Source: Proteus mirabilis ATCC 29906 (GTDB taxonomy: Bacteria > Pseudomonadota > Gammaproteobacteria > Enterobacterales > Enterobacteriaceae). From it: a stretch of DNA of 64,000 nucleotides. How positions within the stretch are numbered: the first letter of the stretch is position 1; every line of letters starts with the position of its first letter. A program made the translations under genes and the position numbers. Below the pieces are notes generated by a model that saw only the letters and a list, made by a program, of their open reading frames with translations, made no database searches and had not been told where the DNA came from. Shown here piece by piece: positions 27,142 through 38,721 of this stretch. The DNA is taken from positions 48,939 to 112,938 of the forward strand of contig NZ_GG668576.1 in the NCBI RefSeq assembly GCF_000160755.1, in the 5' to 3' direction.

Positions 27142-27843
27142 GTGAAGACCAACATAATATTTCCTTTGGCAATTTTACTGCTGGCAGGGTGTGCAGATCC
27201 CAATCACCAAACGGCGAAAAAAGAGACACCGCGATTTTTAAATAGCCAGCCTGTAGAGCACAGAGTTAATAATGCCTCAATTTCTACTGCTCAATGGAAA
27301 AACACCCCTTTTGATGAGCATATTAAACAAGCTTCAGCCCGTTATGGTGTTGATGAAACCTTAATTAAAGCCATTATTCAGGTAGAATCTAATTTTAGGC
27401 CAGAAGTGATAAGTAAATCGAATGCGGTTGGATTAATGCAAATAAAGGCATCCACAGCGGGGAGAGATATTTATCAAAATAGAGGAAAAGCAGGGCAACC
27501 AACCACCGCTCAGCTAAAAGATCCGGCTACTAATATTGATTTAGGAACTGCTTATATTCAATTATTAAGAGAGCGCCATTTATCTGGGATCTCCAATCCT
27601 GAAACACTCTATTACGCGACTATTTTGGCTTATGTGAATGGGGCGGGTGCATTACTCAGAACTTTTGATAAAAATAGAGATGCGGCGATTGCCAAAATTA
27701 ATGCCATGAGCGCGGATGATTTTTATCGTTACGTTGAAAAAAATCATCCTGCATCTCAAGCACCACGCTATTTAGCGAAGGTCAAAGCAGCCTATCATTT
27801 AGCGGATAACTTTTCTGATAAGCTGGCAGCAGCCGCTGATTGA
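27142..27843 (+). CDS. emtA: Membrane-bound lytic transglycosylase EmtA (MltE)
   Basis: A 233-residue outer-membrane lipoprotein (lipobox LLAGC, Cys near residue 17) with a family-1E SLT domain. The catalytic Glu is in IIQVESNF, and the motifs [13 protein letters not shown] and [13 protein letters not shown] are clear. It cleaves peptidoglycan glycan strands with 1,6-anhydro formation. The start is GTG with a GAGGA site 6 nt upstream. It is about 30 residues longer than E. coli EmtA. The last 49 bp overlap the 3' end of convergent marC. Confidence 0.9.
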   Translation: MKTNIIFPLAILLLAGCADPNHQTAKKETPRFLNSQPVEHRVNNASISTAQWKNTPFDEHIKQASARYGVDETLIKAIIQVESNFRPEVISKSNAVGLMQIKASTAGRDIYQNRGKAGQPTTAQLKDPATNIDLGTAYIQLLRERHLSGISNPETLYYATILAYVNGAGALLRTFDKNRDAAIAKINAMSADDFYRYVEKNHPASQAPRYLAKVKAAYHLADNFSDKLAAAAD

Positions 27844-28529
27844 GCTTGTTGTAATAAAGCGGGGAGATCAGCAATGATTTCAAGTACACCATTAATCATA
27901 AACTGAACTCCCATGCAAATTAATAAAAATCCCATAACACGAGAAATGGCATCAATACCACTGTGACCGAGATAGCGCATAATACCGGTTGAACCGCGCA
28001 GTGAAAGCCAAACAATCAGGCTAATTAAAAAGAAAGTGGTAATAGGTGCTACGTATAATACCCACTGCGCAATATCTGTACGTGAAGGAATTGATGCTGC
28101 TGTACTGATGATCATCGCAATTGTTCCCGGCCCTGCGGTACTTGGCATGGCTAAGGGCACAAAAGCAATATTGGGCGCCTGAGGATTTCGATGCGGATTT
28201 TTTTCTTCTGAAAGCGGATCGTCCACATTGGGAGTATGGGGAAATAACATACTAAAACCAATAAAAGCAACGATCATCCCCCCAGCAATACGAAGGCCTG
28301 GAATAGAGATACCAAAGGTCGTCATTATTACACGACCCGCATAAAAAGCGATGGTCATAATAATAAAAATATAGACACATGCCATAAAGGATTGTTGATT
28401 ACGCTGTTCCTTGGTCATATTCCCCGACAGACCAAGCCAAAGCGCGACCGTGGTGAGTGGGTTAGTCAGCGGTAGAAGTAAAATAAGACCAAGACCGATA
28501 GCCTGAAAAAACTGGTAAACAGAGTACAT
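27795..28529 (-). CDS. marC: MarC-family inner-membrane protein
   Basis: A 244-residue protein with six hydrophobic segments, collinear with E. coli MarC (221 residues): [18 protein letters not shown] near the start, [19 protein letters not shown] in the middle, [24 protein letters not shown] near the end. Function is unknown; an early link to multidrug resistance was withdrawn. The extra C-terminal ~20 residues (Ala-rich) are encoded in the stretch overlapping emtA on the other strand. Confidence 0.88.
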   Translation of the reverse strand: MYSVYQFFQAIGLGLILLLPLTNPLTTVALWLGLSGNMTKEQRNQQSFMACVYIFIIMTIAFYAGRVIMTTFGISIPGLRIAGGMIVAFIGFSMLFPHTPNVDDPLSEEKNPHRNPQAPNIAFVPLAMPSTAGPGTIAMIISTAASIPSRTDIAQWVLYVAPITTFFLISLIVWLSLRGSTGIMRYLGHSGIDAISRVMGFLLICMGVQFMINGVLEIIADLPALLQQAQSAAAASLSEKLSAK

Positions 28530-28635
28530 AGAGTGTAAAGGCTCCTAACAACAGGTAATTAAGGCTACCGATCATAGCAAATAAATAGTAATAATAGTGT
28601 TGATATCAAGAAATATTTTTATATTTATAAGAAGG

Positions 28636-29232
28636 TTATAGGTATTTTTTCATTAACCACTCAAGATGTGTTTTCACCGCTTGCCAATCATAATCGGTAA
28701 TACTATAGATACAGGTATCTCTGCGTTGACCGTTGGTGGTTAAACGATGATTACGTAATATGCCATCGAGTTTTGCACCTAAACGCTCAATTGCTCTACG
28801 ACTGGTTTGATTTAAGATATGAGTGCGGAATTCAACAGCAATACATTGCAGATCTTCTAATGCATATTTAAGTAATAGATATTTAGCCTCGGTATTAATA
28901 CCCGTTCTTTGTACCTCTTTTGCATACCATGTTGAACCAATCTCTACTCGAGGTGTATGGTTATCTACGTTCATATAGGTCGTCACTCCCACCACACGCT
29001 CACGGCGTTTATCAATAACGGCAAAAGGAAGCATTACTCCTTGTTTTTGTAATTGTCTTTTATGCTCAATATCTTGTTTTAATGTAGTGACAGAAGGAAC
29101 TGTGGTAAACCAAAGTTCATCAGGCCTATCTTTAGCAATCAGTTCACGTAATGGTGATGCATGCTCCATGCTTAATGGTACTAAACGTACTAAATTACCT
29201 TCTAAGGTAGTCCAGTCTGTTATCTTTCTCAT
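28636..29232 (-). CDS. GNAT-family N-acetyltransferase (RimJ/RimL type)
   Basis: A 198-residue protein of the Acetyltransf_3 type. The acetyl-CoA region reads STWYAKEVQRTGINTEAK (a variant of the Q/R-x-x-G-x-G/A loop) near residues 99-117, followed by FRTHILNQTSRRAIERLGAK, the typical N-x-x-S-x-R-x-x-E-x-x-G-A block. The substrate is unknown; relatives modify ribosomal proteins or small amines. It stands alone on the minus strand. Confidence 0.8.
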   Translation of the reverse strand: MRKITDWTTLEGNLVRLVPLSMEHASPLRELIAKDRPDELWFTTVPSVTTLKQDIEHKRQLQKQGVMLPFAVIDKRRERVVGVTTYMNVDNHTPRVEIGSTWYAKEVQRTGINTEAKYLLLKYALEDLQCIAVEFRTHILNQTSRRAIERLGAKLDGILRNHRLTTNGQRRDTCIYSITDYDWQAVKTHLEWLMKKYL

Positions 29233-29498
29233 AGGCGATTCTCTAAGTCGGTGTATTAAATAGTTTCAAGGCAAGAATACTTTTTATACATAACAAATTT
29301 ATTAATTGGTACGCTTATTTTAACGGTGATTAAAAATAGCTTAAGAATTTGTTTTTGTATAAAGAGAAAAGTAACGTCATGAGTGTTTAACAACAGAGAA
29401 TGACAGCTTAGCAACAGGGCAGGATACCGATGTCATGCTAATCTATACTTATTCGATAATCTTAATGAAGACATAGCAATAAAATAATAGGTAGCAAT

Positions 29499-29846
29499 AT
29501 GACAGACACCACCAACACCATCGAATGGGATGACTTTTTACGGGTAGAAATGCGGGTTGGCACAATTATAAGTGCTGAAATAAATAAAAAAGCGAAGAAA
29601 CCCGCTTATGTAATGGAAGTCAGCTTGGGAGAGCTGGGGACTAAACGCTCTAGTGCGCAAATCACCGTGAATTATACTCCTGAAGAGCTAATTGGTCGCC
29701 GAGTTTTATGTGTTTGCAATTTTCCTATTAAGCGGATTGCAGGGATCAAGTCTGAGGTGTTGATTACCGGGGCTGCTGATGAAAACGGTGCTATCGTTCT
29801 CGCAGAATTTAATTTACCTGTGCCTGATGGGGCTCGTTTAGCATGA
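29499..29846 (+). CDS. csaA: tRNA-binding-domain protein (CsaA-like)
   Basis: A 115-residue protein consisting of one OB-fold tRNA-binding domain. FLRVEMRVGTI at the N-terminus, RSSAQITVNYTPEELIGR and VCNFPIKRIAGIKSEVL agree with the CsaA group better than with YgjH. Such proteins bind tRNA and, for CsaA, have reported chaperone or export-related activity. A long inverted repeat (29871-29921) lies between it and the next gene. Confidence 0.8.
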   Translation: MTDTTNTIEWDDFLRVEMRVGTIISAEINKKAKKPAYVMEVSLGELGTKRSSAQITVNYTPEELIGRRVLCVCNFPIKRIAGIKSEVLITGAADENGAIVLAEFNLPVPDGARLA

Positions 29847-29870
29847 TCTATAGCTAATTGTCCTTTTCTT

Positions 29871-29921
29871 TTAACGCTCACAGCGATTTTGTTGTAGTAT
29901 TTATTTCACTGTGAGCGTTAA
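29871..29921. repeat. 13-bp perfect inverted repeat before an AraC regulator
   Basis: TTAACGCTCACAG at 29871-29883 is exactly mirrored by CTGTGAGCGTTAA at 29909-29921, with a 25-bp spacer. It begins 25 bp past the csaA stop and ends 16 bp before the regulator's start. It has no U tract, so an operator or RNA hairpin over the ribosome site is as likely as a terminator. Confidence 0.75.
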
Positions 29922-29937
29922 TGTGTAAGGGGATGTT

Positions 29938-30624
29938 TTGTTATTACCTGAATTACATTTGCGATGTTATACACAAGATACAGTATCACATCAGCATGAG
30001 AATATCTGGCAGATCATCTTTGGCTTAACCGGAACGATGGAAGTTAATTTCAATCGGCAAGATTTTCTTATTTCTCAACAAAACTATTTAATTATCCCAC
30101 CTACCATCGATCATGCTTTTGCCGGTCATCTCAATAATAAAAATCTTATTTTAGAACTTCCTGTCACATCACAGTGGCGACTGAATGAAAGAGGGGGAAT
30201 GTTTGCCTTATCACCCGCAGCAATAGGATTATTAGCGTGGGTACATCAATACCCTCAAGCGCCAGAACATCATTCCACTCTCGCACGTCTGCTATTAGCC
30301 CAAATGAAAGTACAACCAAGCTGGGGGGATAAATTAGATCTCTGGCTAGAAGATAAACTGCATATGCCATTAACAGCTTCTGATATTGCTGGTGCATTAA
30401 ACATATCAATCAGTACGCTACAGCGCAAAGTAAAAGCGGAATTAGGCATATCTATTATGCAGTATGTGATGCAAAAGCGACTCGCTAAATCCGCAGAGTT
30501 GCTCAAATACACATCATTAACGATTGAAAATATTGCTTTAGCGGTAGGGTATGATTCACATTCGGCTTTTAGCCAAGCTTTTCGTCAATACTTTCATAAA
30601 ACCCCCAGTGAATATCGACAGTAA
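29938..30624 (+). CDS. AraC-family transcriptional regulator
   Basis: 228 residues: a cupin-like N-terminal sensing domain (about 10-90; HQHENIWQIIFGLTG, LIIPPTIDHAF) and a C-terminal AraC DNA-binding domain with two HTH motifs (about 135-228; TASDIAGALNISISTLQRKVK and IENIALAVGYDSHSAFSQAFRQYFHKTPSEYR). The start is a TTG with AAGGGGA about 7 nt upstream; no in-frame ATG fits the family. It converges with a PACE-type efflux gene, a possible target. Confidence 0.82.
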   Translation: MLLPELHLRCYTQDTVSHQHENIWQIIFGLTGTMEVNFNRQDFLISQQNYLIIPPTIDHAFAGHLNNKNLILELPVTSQWRLNERGGMFALSPAAIGLLAWVHQYPQAPEHHSTLARLLLAQMKVQPSWGDKLDLWLEDKLHMPLTASDIAGALNISISTLQRKVKAELGISIMQYVMQKRLAKSAELLKYTSLTIENIALAVGYDSHSAFSQAFRQYFHKTPSEYRQ

Positions 30625-30629
30625 ACGAC

Positions 30630-31085
30630 TTACTGATGTGGTTGTTTTTCTTTTTTGGGGGCTAGCGAATAAGTACGAGGCAATAATTTATCAAATACTA
30701 AGGTAAATAAGTAAGTGTAAATAAAAAAGAAAATTAATATGGTCACCTCCATACTGATTGCTTTTGTAAAGCCAACACTATACCACCACATATATAATGG
30801 GATAGTAAAAAAAAATAGACCTAATTCAAAGCTAATAGCATGAGTTAACCGTACTACGACGGTTCGCTTTACAAGTTTTAATTTTAATTCAATAAATTCA
30901 AAAAAAGAGTTAAATAGATAATTCCAAATCAGCGCAATAACTGATACAGCGATGGCGACGGGAAGAGAGTTGTTTGAGCCACTTTGGCTTAAAAATGCTA
31001 ATAATAAGGTGCTTAATAAAATAGCCAATAGTTCAAAGGTAATGGCATAAACTAATTTGCGTAGGCGAGGGGCTAGATAAAACAC
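30630..31085 (-). CDS. PACE-family (AceI-like) efflux protein
   Basis: A 151-residue membrane protein with four predicted helices arranged as two tandem bacterial transmembrane pair domains. The repeated motifs R..VYAITFELLA (near 12) and RLTHAISFELGLF (near 78) are the PACE hallmark. PACE proteins export chlorhexidine, acriflavine or short-chain diamines. GTG start with AAGG 8 nt upstream. The 3' end lies 5 bp from the AraC regulator on the other strand. Confidence 0.8.
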   Translation of the reverse strand: MFYLAPRLRKLVYAITFELLAILLSTLLLAFLSQSGSNNSLPVAIAVSVIALIWNYLFNSFFEFIELKLKLVKRTVVVRLTHAISFELGLFFFTIPLYMWWYSVGFTKAISMEVTILIFFFIYTYLFTLVFDKLLPRTYSLAPKKEKQPHQ

Positions 31086-31534
31086 AAGCTGTACCTTTAA
31101 TGTTAAATAAAGTCACTGGTCCGCCCCAGAAAAGTAGTATTTTAAAGCCACGGTTTCCGCTTGATGATGATAATAATGAAAATAGATAAAAATATCTATT
31201 CTATTTGTTCGTTAAAAAATTAATTATAGCCTATCGTGTATTTTCTATTTTGTATCATATTAGTCATCAGTGACTGTCATTATGATAAGTGAATATGACG
31301 GTAGGGAGTAAGCATATTCACATAATTAAAAGGATATATAATTTTTCTTCGCTATGATAACATCACACCTGAGTTATAGCAGTATGCCAAAGCACTTTTA
31401 TTATCCTAAACACTTTGGTGTACATAACTTGCAGAGTGAAGCAAGTAACTGCTAATAACGTATTAAATTTTAAAGTAAAATTAAGAATGCATGTGATCTT
31501 GCGTATGGGTCACCACTGTAACTAAGGATTTTAA
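31086..31534. other. Upstream and leader region of thrS
   Basis: About 450 bp without a gene. The proximal ~150 bp form the structured thrS leader (see 31387-31534). The remainder contains promoters for thrS and the divergent efflux gene. Confidence 0.7.
31387..31534 (+). promoter_or_regulatory. thrS translational operator with tRNA-Thr mimic
   Basis: Just before the ribosome site is a hairpin with a 7-bp stem (31493-31499 with 31507-31513) and a 7-nt loop UGCGUAU, placing CGU at the three anticodon positions of a tRNA-Thr(CGU)-like arm. A second hairpin (31427-31432 with 31441-31446) and a CCAAAG/CTTTGG pairing (about 31387/31413) lie upstream. This matches the E. coli thrS operator, where threonyl-tRNA synthetase binds its own mRNA leader and blocks ribosome entry at TAAGGAT. 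Confidence 0.8.
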
Positions 31535-33463
31535 ATGCCAATTATTACTCTTCCTGACGGGAGCCAACGTCAATTTGAAAATGCAGTCTCTGTCATGGAT
31601 GTCGCTGCAGATATCGGTCCTGGACTTGCCAAAGCCTGCATTGCAGGGCGCGTTAATGGTGAGCTGGTGGACGCTTGCGAATTAATCGAGCAAGATTCAC
31701 AACTGGCGATTATTACCGCAAAAGACGATGAAGGTCTTGAAATTATTCGTCACTCTTGTGCCCACTTATTAGGACACGCAATTAAACAGTTATGGCCACA
31801 AACCAAAATGGCGATTGGTCCTGTTATCGAAAATGGTTTCTACTATGATGTGGATTTAGATCATTCTCTGACGCAGGAAGATTTAGAAACGTTAGAAAAA
31901 CGTATGCTAGAGTTGGCGAAAACAGATTACGATGTCATTAAAAAACGCGTAACTTGGGCACAAGCACGGGAAACTTTTGTTGCTCGTGGTGAAGATTATA
32001 AAGTCGCTATCCTTGATGAAAATATCAGTCAAGATGCACACCCAGCACTTTATCATCATCAAGAATATATTGATATGTGCCGTGGCCCCCATGTGCCAAA
32101 CATGCGTTTCTGCCATCACTTTAAATTACAGAAAATCGCAGGTGCATACTGGCGCGGTAATAGCGATAACAAAATGCTACAACGCATTTACGGTACCGCT
32201 TGGGCTGATAAGAAACAGTTAAAAGCTTATTTAGAACGTTTAGAAGAAGCCGCTAAACGTGATCACCGTAAAATAGGTAAACAACTTGATTTATATCATA
32301 TGCAGGAAGAAGCGCCGGGTATGGCTTTCTGGCATAATGATGGTTGGACTATTTTCCGTGAGTTAGAAACATTTGTACGTTGCAAATTAAAAGAATATGA
32401 TTATCAGGAAGTAAAAGGTCCATTTATGATGGATCGTGTTCTTTGGGAAAAAACAGGTCACTGGGAAAACTACAAAGAGAATATGTTCACTACTTCTTCG
32501 GAAAACCGTGAATATTGTATCAAACCTATGAACTGCCCAGGCCACGTGCAGATTTTTAAACAAGGTCTACGTTCTTACCGTGATTTACCATTACGTATGG
32601 CTGAATTTGGTAGCTGTCATCGTAATGAACCCTCTGGTGCATTACACGGTTTAATGCGTGTTCGTGGCTTTACACAAGATGACGCACATATCTTCTGTAC
32701 AGAAGAACAAATTTTAAGTGAAGTAAATAACTGCATCAAATTGATTTATGATGTATATTCTACTTTCGGATTTGAAAAAATCGTTGTTAAGCTGTCTACT
32801 CGTCCAGAAAAACGCATCGGTGAAGATGCTTTATGGGATATTGCAGAAACAGACTTAGCAAAAGCCTTGACTGATAACAATATTGAATTTGAATATCAGC
32901 CGGGTGAAGGGGCGTTTTATGGCCCTAAAATTGAATTTACACTTTACGACTGTTTAGATCGTGCATGGCAGTGTGGTACAGTACAGCTGGACTTCTCATT
33001 GCCAGGTCGATTAGGCGCTTCTTATGTTGCTGAAAATAATGAGCGTAAAGTACCTGTTATGCTTCACCGAGCGGTGTTAGGATCATTAGAACGTTTTATC
33101 GGTATTCTAACTGAAGAATACGCAGGATTCTTCCCGACTTGGTTAGCACCACAGCAGGTTGTCGTGATGAATATCACGGATGGACAGGCTGATTATGTAC
33201 AAAAACTCGTCAAAGAATTGCAAGATGCCGGAATTCGTGCAAAAGCAGACTTGAGAAATGAGAAGATTGGCTTTAAAATTCGTGAACATACTTTACGTCG
33301 TGTTCCGTACATGCTTGTTTGCGGTGATAAAGAAGTCGAATCAGGCAAAGTAGCGGTTCGTACTCGTCGAGGTAAAGACCTTGGCAGTATCGACGTTAAC
33401 GATTTTAAAGAAAAACTTCTGCAAGAAATCAGAAGCAGAAGTCTTCATCAGTTGGAGGAATAA
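31535..33463 (+). CDS. thrS: Threonyl-tRNA synthetase
   Basis: 642 residues, the full length of E. coli ThrRS. Order: TGS domain (1-~62), editing domain with HxxxH (HSCAHLLGH near 73), class II catalytic core with motif 2 around [21 protein letters not shown] and zinc ligands including the CPGH Cys (MNCPGHVQ) and later His residues, then the anticodon-binding domain (~535-642). It charges tRNA-Thr and clears mischarged Ser. It controls its own translation through the leader. Confidence 0.97.
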   Translation: MPIITLPDGSQRQFENAVSVMDVAADIGPGLAKACIAGRVNGELVDACELIEQDSQLAIITAKDDEGLEIIRHSCAHLLGHAIKQLWPQTKMAIGPVIENGFYYDVDLDHSLTQEDLETLEKRMLELAKTDYDVIKKRVTWAQARETFVARGEDYKVAILDENISQDAHPALYHHQEYIDMCRGPHVPNMRFCHHFKLQKIAGAYWRGNSDNKMLQRIYGTAWADKKQLKAYLERLEEAAKRDHRKIGKQLDLYHMQEEAPGMAFWHNDGWTIFRELETFVRCKLKEYDYQEVKGPFMMDRVLWEKTGHWENYKENMFTTSSENREYCIKPMNCPGHVQIFKQGLRSYRDLPLRMAEFGSCHRNEPSGALHGLMRVRGFTQDDAHIFCTEEQILSEVNNCIKLIYDVYSTFGFEKIVVKLSTRPEKRIGEDALWDIAETDLAKALTDNNIEFEYQPGEGAFYGPKIEFTLYDCLDRAWQCGTVQLDFSLPGRLGASYVAENNERKVPVMLHRAVLGSLERFIGILTEEYAGFFPTWLAPQQVVVMNITDGQADYVQKLVKELQDAGIRAKADLRNEKIGFKIREHTLRRVPYMLVCGDKEVESGKVAVRTRRGKDLGSIDVNDFKEKLLQEIRSRSLHQLEE

Positions 33464-33466
33464 GGT

Positions 33467-34006
33467 ATTAAAGGCGGAAAAAGAATTCAATCAACGCGTC
33501 AGAATCGTATCAATGGTGAGATTCGCGCTCATGAAGTTCGTTTAACAGGTTTAGACGGCGAACAGATTGGAGTTGTTAGTCTGAAAGAGGCTCTTGAGAA
33601 AGCCGAGGAAGCAGGTGCTGATTTAGTTGAAATCAGTCCTAATGCCGAGCCGCCAGTTTGTCGTATTATGGACTACGGCAAATTCCTCTATGAGAAAAGT
33701 AAGACTCTCAAAGAACAGAAAAAGAAACAAAAGGTTATTCAGGTCAAGGAAGTTAAATTCCGTCCTGGTACAGATGAAGGCGACTATCAGGTCAAACTAC
33801 GCAACCTGATTCGTTTTCTTGAAGATGGCGATAAAGCCAAAGTCACACTACGTTTTCGTGGTCGTGAAATGGCACACCAACAAATCGGTATGGAAATGCT
33901 TAATCGCATCCGTGAAGATTTGGATGAACTGGCTTCTGTTGAATCTTTCCCTAATAAGATTGAAGGTCGTCAGATGATCATGGTGCTAGCGCCGAAGAAG
34001 AAATAG
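33467..34006 (+). CDS. infC: Translation initiation factor IF-3 (AUU start)
   Basis: 179 residues when started at ATT 33467-33469, giving the family N-terminus (I/M)KGGKR and IN.EIRA.EVRL. An ATG-only reading would lose the N-terminal domain. GGAGG at 33454-33458 sits 8 nt upstream. IF-3 discriminates against non-AUG starts, so an AUU codon makes synthesis self-limiting, as known in E. coli. N-domain 1-~80, linker ([12 protein letters not shown]), C-domain ~90-179. It is 3 bp after the thrS stop. Confidence 0.95.
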
Positions 34007-34021
34007 TTAGGCAATTCAAGT

Positions 34022-34054
34022 AATAGCGTCAGTCTTTATTGACTGACTGCTATT
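34022..34054 (+). promoter_or_regulatory. Hairpin in the infC-rpmI spacer
   Basis: A 13-bp stem with a single bulged U (34022-34034 with 34041-34054) and loop TTTATT, between infC and rpmI. In E. coli ribosomal protein L20 represses rpmI-rplT by binding leader structure in this region; this hairpin may belong to that control, which is an inference. Confidence 0.5.
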
Positions 34055-34100
34055 CGCCTTATTATTTTATGTTATTAACAATGCGAAGTGGATTATAGAA

Positions 34101-34298
34101 ATGCCAAAGATTAAAACAGTACGCGGTGCAGCTAAACGCTTTAAAAAGACTGCAGGTGGTGGTTTTAAGCGTAAGCACGCTAACCTCCGTCACATTCTGA
34201 CTAAAAAATCAACTAAGCGTAAACGTCATTTACGTCCAAAAGGTATGATCTCTAAAGGAGATTTAGGCCTGGTCGTAGCTTGCCTACCATACGCATAA
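34101..34298 (+). CDS. rpmI: 50S ribosomal protein L35
   Basis: 65 residues, the standard length, very basic, starting [25 protein letters not shown] as in enterobacteria. It lies between infC and rplT in the conserved operon and is translationally coupled to rplT in E. coli. Confidence 0.97.
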   Translation: MPKIKTVRGAAKRFKKTAGGGFKRKHANLRHILTKKSTKRKRHLRPKGMISKGDLGLVVACLPYA

Positions 34299-34332
34299 GT
34301 ATCAGTTTTTTTAACAGAATTATAGACATTAG

Positions 34333-34698
<366 letters not shown>

Positions 34699-34710
34699 TT
34701 AAGTCAATGG

Positions 34711-34732
34711 AAGAGGGAGTTAACTCCCTCTT
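34711..34732 (+). terminator. Terminator after rplT
   Basis: A perfect 22-bp palindrome followed by T-rich sequence, 12 bp past the rplT stop. It partly separates the ribosomal genes from pheST. Confidence 0.8.
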
Positions 34733-34798
34733 TTATTTTGTCTAAATTTGTGGCTTAATGGTAAAATTCAATAAGTTACATATAATGAGAATGTCTCA

Positions 34799-34846
34799 AT
34801 GTTAAATATCGCTTTTTTCCGCTTCTTTTTTTACTTTAGCGCCTAA
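34799..34846 (+). CDS. pheM: Phe-rich leader peptide PheM
   Basis: A 15-codon frame reads MLNIAFFRFFFYFSA with six Phe codons, close to the E. coli pheM peptide (14 residues, five Phe). It is followed by an attenuator hairpin at 34894-34917. Ribosome stalling at Phe codons when charged tRNA-Phe is scarce would favour the antiterminator and raise pheST expression. The Phe content, position and terminator make the call solid despite the small size. Confidence 0.88.
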   Translation: MLNIAFFRFFFYFSA

Positions 34847-34893
34847 TTTTGGGGGCTTTTGCGCGTAAGAAAAGAAACGAAAAGTAGCGCCGG

Positions 34894-34917
34894 AGCCTCC
34901 ATTTTGGAGGCTTTTTT
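34894..34917 (+). terminator. Attenuator terminator of pheST
   Basis: A 7-bp GC-rich stem (34894-34900 with 34906-34912) followed by TTTTT. Upstream repeats of TAGCGCC (34837-34843 and 34885-34891) and a look-alike CCTAATTTTGGGG segment could form the competing structure. Confidence 0.8.
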
Positions 34918-34983
34918 GTTTTCAGTACTCAAACTTGAGTTCAGAAATCAAAAGGGCAATTTTTTAATCGTCATCATTGATAA

Positions 34984-36006
<1,023 letters not shown>

Positions 36007-36020
36007 GGTGGGATTATCTC

Positions 36021-38408
36021 ATGAAATTCAGTGAACTTTGGTTACGTGAGTGGGTAAACCCAGCAATTAGTAGCGAAGAGCTTTCTGAACAGCTAACCAT
36101 GGCTGGCCTTGAAGTTGATGGTGTAGAGCCTGTTGCCGGTGATTTTCACGGTGTTGTTGTGGGTGAAGTGGTTGAATGTGGACAACACCCAAATGCAGAT
36201 AAACTACGAGTGACAAAAGTCAATGTCGGTGGTGAGCGTTTATTGGACATCGTGTGTGGTGCGCCAAATTGTCGCCAAGGCTTAAAAGTTGCTGTAGCAA
36301 CGGTTGGGGCGGTATTACCGGGTAACTTTAAAATTAAAGCAGCCAAACTACGTGGTGAGCCTTCAGAAGGTATGCTGTGCTCTTTTTCTGAATTAGCTAT
36401 CTCAGAAAACCATGAAGGCATTATCGAATTACCTGCTGATGCACCTATCGGTACCGATATTCGCGAATACTTAAAATTAAATGATAATGCGATTGAAATC
36501 AGCATTACACCAAACCGAGCAGATTGCTTAGGTATTATGGGTGTTGCTCGCGATATCGCTGTCATTAATAAAATGACATGCCAAATCCCTGATATGTCAC
36601 CAATTGCAGCCACTTCTTCAGCGACATTTCCTGTGCGAGTTGAAGCACCACAAGCTTGTCCTCGCTATTTAGGTCGTGTTTTCACTAATGTGAATGTGAA
36701 AGCGAACACACCATTATGGATGCAAGAAAAATTACGTCGTGGTGGTATTCGCTCTATCGATCCAATCGTTGATATCACTAACTTTGTCTTACTTGAAATG
36801 GGACAACCATTACATGCGTTTGATCTTGACCATGTCGATGGGGCTGTGGTTGTTCGTATGGGCAAAGAGGGTGAAAAACTAACTTTACTTGATGGTAATG
36901 AAATCACCTTAAAAGATGATGTACTGGTTATTGCTGATGAAAAACAAGCATTAGGAATGGCAGGTATTTTCGGTGGTGAATCTTCTGGTGTTAATGAAGC
37001 AACTAAAAACGTATTTTTAGAGTGCGCATTCTTCTCTCCATTAGCGATCACCGGCCGTGCACGTCGTTATGGTTTACATACCGATGCATCTCATCGTTTT
37101 GAGCGTGGTGTTGATTCAGCGCTGCAATATCAGGCCATTGAGCGAGCAACGAAATTATTACTCGAAATTTGTGGTGGTGAAGTGGGGGAAATTATTGATG
37201 TCACCAATGACAGCTATTTACCCCATGTCGCTCCTATCAAATTAACACGTGCAAAACTAGACCGTTTATTAGGTCATGTTATTGATGATGAACAAGTTGT
37301 TGATTCGTTAACACGTTTAGGTTTTGGCGTCACCGTTGAAAATGACGGGTGGTTAGCCACTGTACCTTCATGGCGTTTTGATGTTGAAATTGAAGAAGAC
37401 TTAATTGAAGAAGTTGCACGTATTTACGGGTATAACAATATTCCAGATGTACCTTTACGTGCCGATCTGATTATGACAGACCACCGTGAAGCGGATCTGC
37501 CATTAAAACGTGTAAAAACCATGCTGGTTGATAATGGATTCCAAGAAGCTATCACTTATAGCTTTGTTGATCCGAAGATCCAAAGCTTACTACATCCTAA
37601 TGAAGAAGCGTTGATCTTACCTAACCCAATTTCTGCCGATATGTCAGCCATGCGTTTGTCATTGTTGACCGGATTATTAACCACAGTGGTTTACAATCAG
37701 AACCGTCAACAGGCTAGAGTTAGGTTATTTGAAGCAGGTCTGCGTTTTGTTCCTGATAATCAAGCAGAATATGGAATACGTCAGGAACTTATGCTAGCTG
37801 GTGTGATCGCGGGCAACCGTTATGAAGAACATTGGACTTTAGAGAAGCAAACTGTTGATTTCTTTGATTTGAAAGGTAATATTGAATCAATTCTGGAATT
37901 GACAGGCCAGTTAGATGAAATTACATTTAAACCAGCCAATCATTCAGCGCTCCATCCGGGACAAAGTGCTGAGATTTATCTGAGAAATGAATATATTGGC
38001 TGTATTGGTGTTGTTCACCCAGAGCTTGAACGTAAACTTGATTTAAACGGCCGTACGGTAGTATTCGAAATACGTTGGGACGCAATCGCAAACCGCAATT
38101 TACCGCAAGCGAAAGCTGTTTCACGTTTCCCTTCGAATCGTAGAGATATCGCTGTAGTTGTTCCAAATGATGTGGCTGCAGAAGATATTTTAGCTGAATG
38201 TAAGAAAGTTGGCGGAAATCAAATAGTTGGCATAAACTTATTTGACGTGTATTGTGGTAAGGGAGTAGCGGAGGGTTATAAGAGCCTCGCTATTAGCTTA
38301 ATCTTGCAGGATATCGAGCATACTCTGGAAGAAGATGAGATTGCTGCCACAGTCAATACCTGTGTTGCAGCATTGAAACAGCGATTCCAAGCATCCTTGA
38401 GGGACTAG
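36021..38408 (+). CDS. pheT: Phenylalanyl-tRNA synthetase beta subunit
   Basis: 795 residues, full length. It has an N-terminal tRNA-binding OB domain (about 40-150; [19 protein letters not shown]), the B3/B4 editing domain (~210-390), B5 (~400-470), a catalytic-like core and the C-terminal anticodon-binding domain (~700-795; [14 protein letters not shown]). It forms the alpha2-beta2 enzyme with PheS and edits mischarged Tyr. It is 4 bp before ihfA. Confidence 0.97.
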   Translation: MKFSELWLREWVNPAISSEELSEQLTMAGLEVDGVEPVAGDFHGVVVGEVVECGQHPNADKLRVTKVNVGGERLLDIVCGAPNCRQGLKVAVATVGAVLPGNFKIKAAKLRGEPSEGMLCSFSELAISENHEGIIELPADAPIGTDIREYLKLNDNAIEISITPNRADCLGIMGVARDIAVINKMTCQIPDMSPIAATSSATFPVRVEAPQACPRYLGRVFTNVNVKANTPLWMQEKLRRGGIRSIDPIVDITNFVLLEMGQPLHAFDLDHVDGAVVVRMGKEGEKLTLLDGNEITLKDDVLVIADEKQALGMAGIFGGESSGVNEATKNVFLECAFFSPLAITGRARRYGLHTDASHRFERGVDSALQYQAIERATKLLLEICGGEVGEIIDVTNDSYLPHVAPIKLTRAKLDRLLGHVIDDEQVVDSLTRLGFGVTVENDGWLATVPSWRFDVEIEEDLIEEVARIYGYNNIPDVPLRADLIMTDHREADLPLKRVKTMLVDNGFQEAITYSFVDPKIQSLLHPNEEALILPNPISADMSAMRLSLLTGLLTTVVYNQNRQQARVRLFEAGLRFVPDNQAEYGIRQELMLAGVIAGNRYEEHWTLEKQTVDFFDLKGNIESILELTGQLDEITFKPANHSALHPGQSAEIYLRNEYIGCIGVVHPELERKLDLNGRTVVFEIRWDAIANRNLPQAKAVSRFPSNRRDIAVVVPNDVAAEDILAECKKVGGNQIVGINLFDVYCGKGVAEGYKSLAISLILQDIEHTLEEDEIAATVNTCVAALKQRFQASLRD

Positions 38409-38412
38409 ACCT

Positions 38413-38709
38413 ATGGCGCTTACAAAAGCTGAAATGGCAGAAAATCTGTTTGAAAAACTTGGCGTTAGCAAACGCGATGCAAAAGACCTTGTAGAAGCCT
38501 TTTTTGAGGAAGTGCGTCGTTCTCTGGAAAATGGAGAACAGGTGAAGCTGTCTGGATTCGGAAACTTTGACCTACGTGATAAAAATCAGCGCCCAGGTCG
38601 TAACCCGAAAACAGGGGAAGATATTCCTATTACAGCCCGCCGTGTTGTAACTTTCCGCCCGGGACAAAAGTTAAAAAGCCGGGTTGAAAATGCGACACCA
38701 AAAGAGTAA
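38413..38709 (+). CDS. ihfA: Integration host factor alpha subunit
   Basis: A 98-residue HU/IHF-family DNA-bending protein (E. coli 99). The beta-arm region [23 protein letters not shown] is intact, including the tip Pro that intercalates into DNA. It forms a heterodimer with IHF-beta. It follows pheT by 4 bp, as in E. coli, and ends at a strong terminator. Confidence 0.97.
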   Translation: MALTKAEMAENLFEKLGVSKRDAKDLVEAFFEEVRRSLENGEQVKLSGFGNFDLRDKNQRPGRNPKTGEDIPITARRVVTFRPGQKLKSRVENATPKE

Positions 38710-38721
38710 TACTTAAACACC

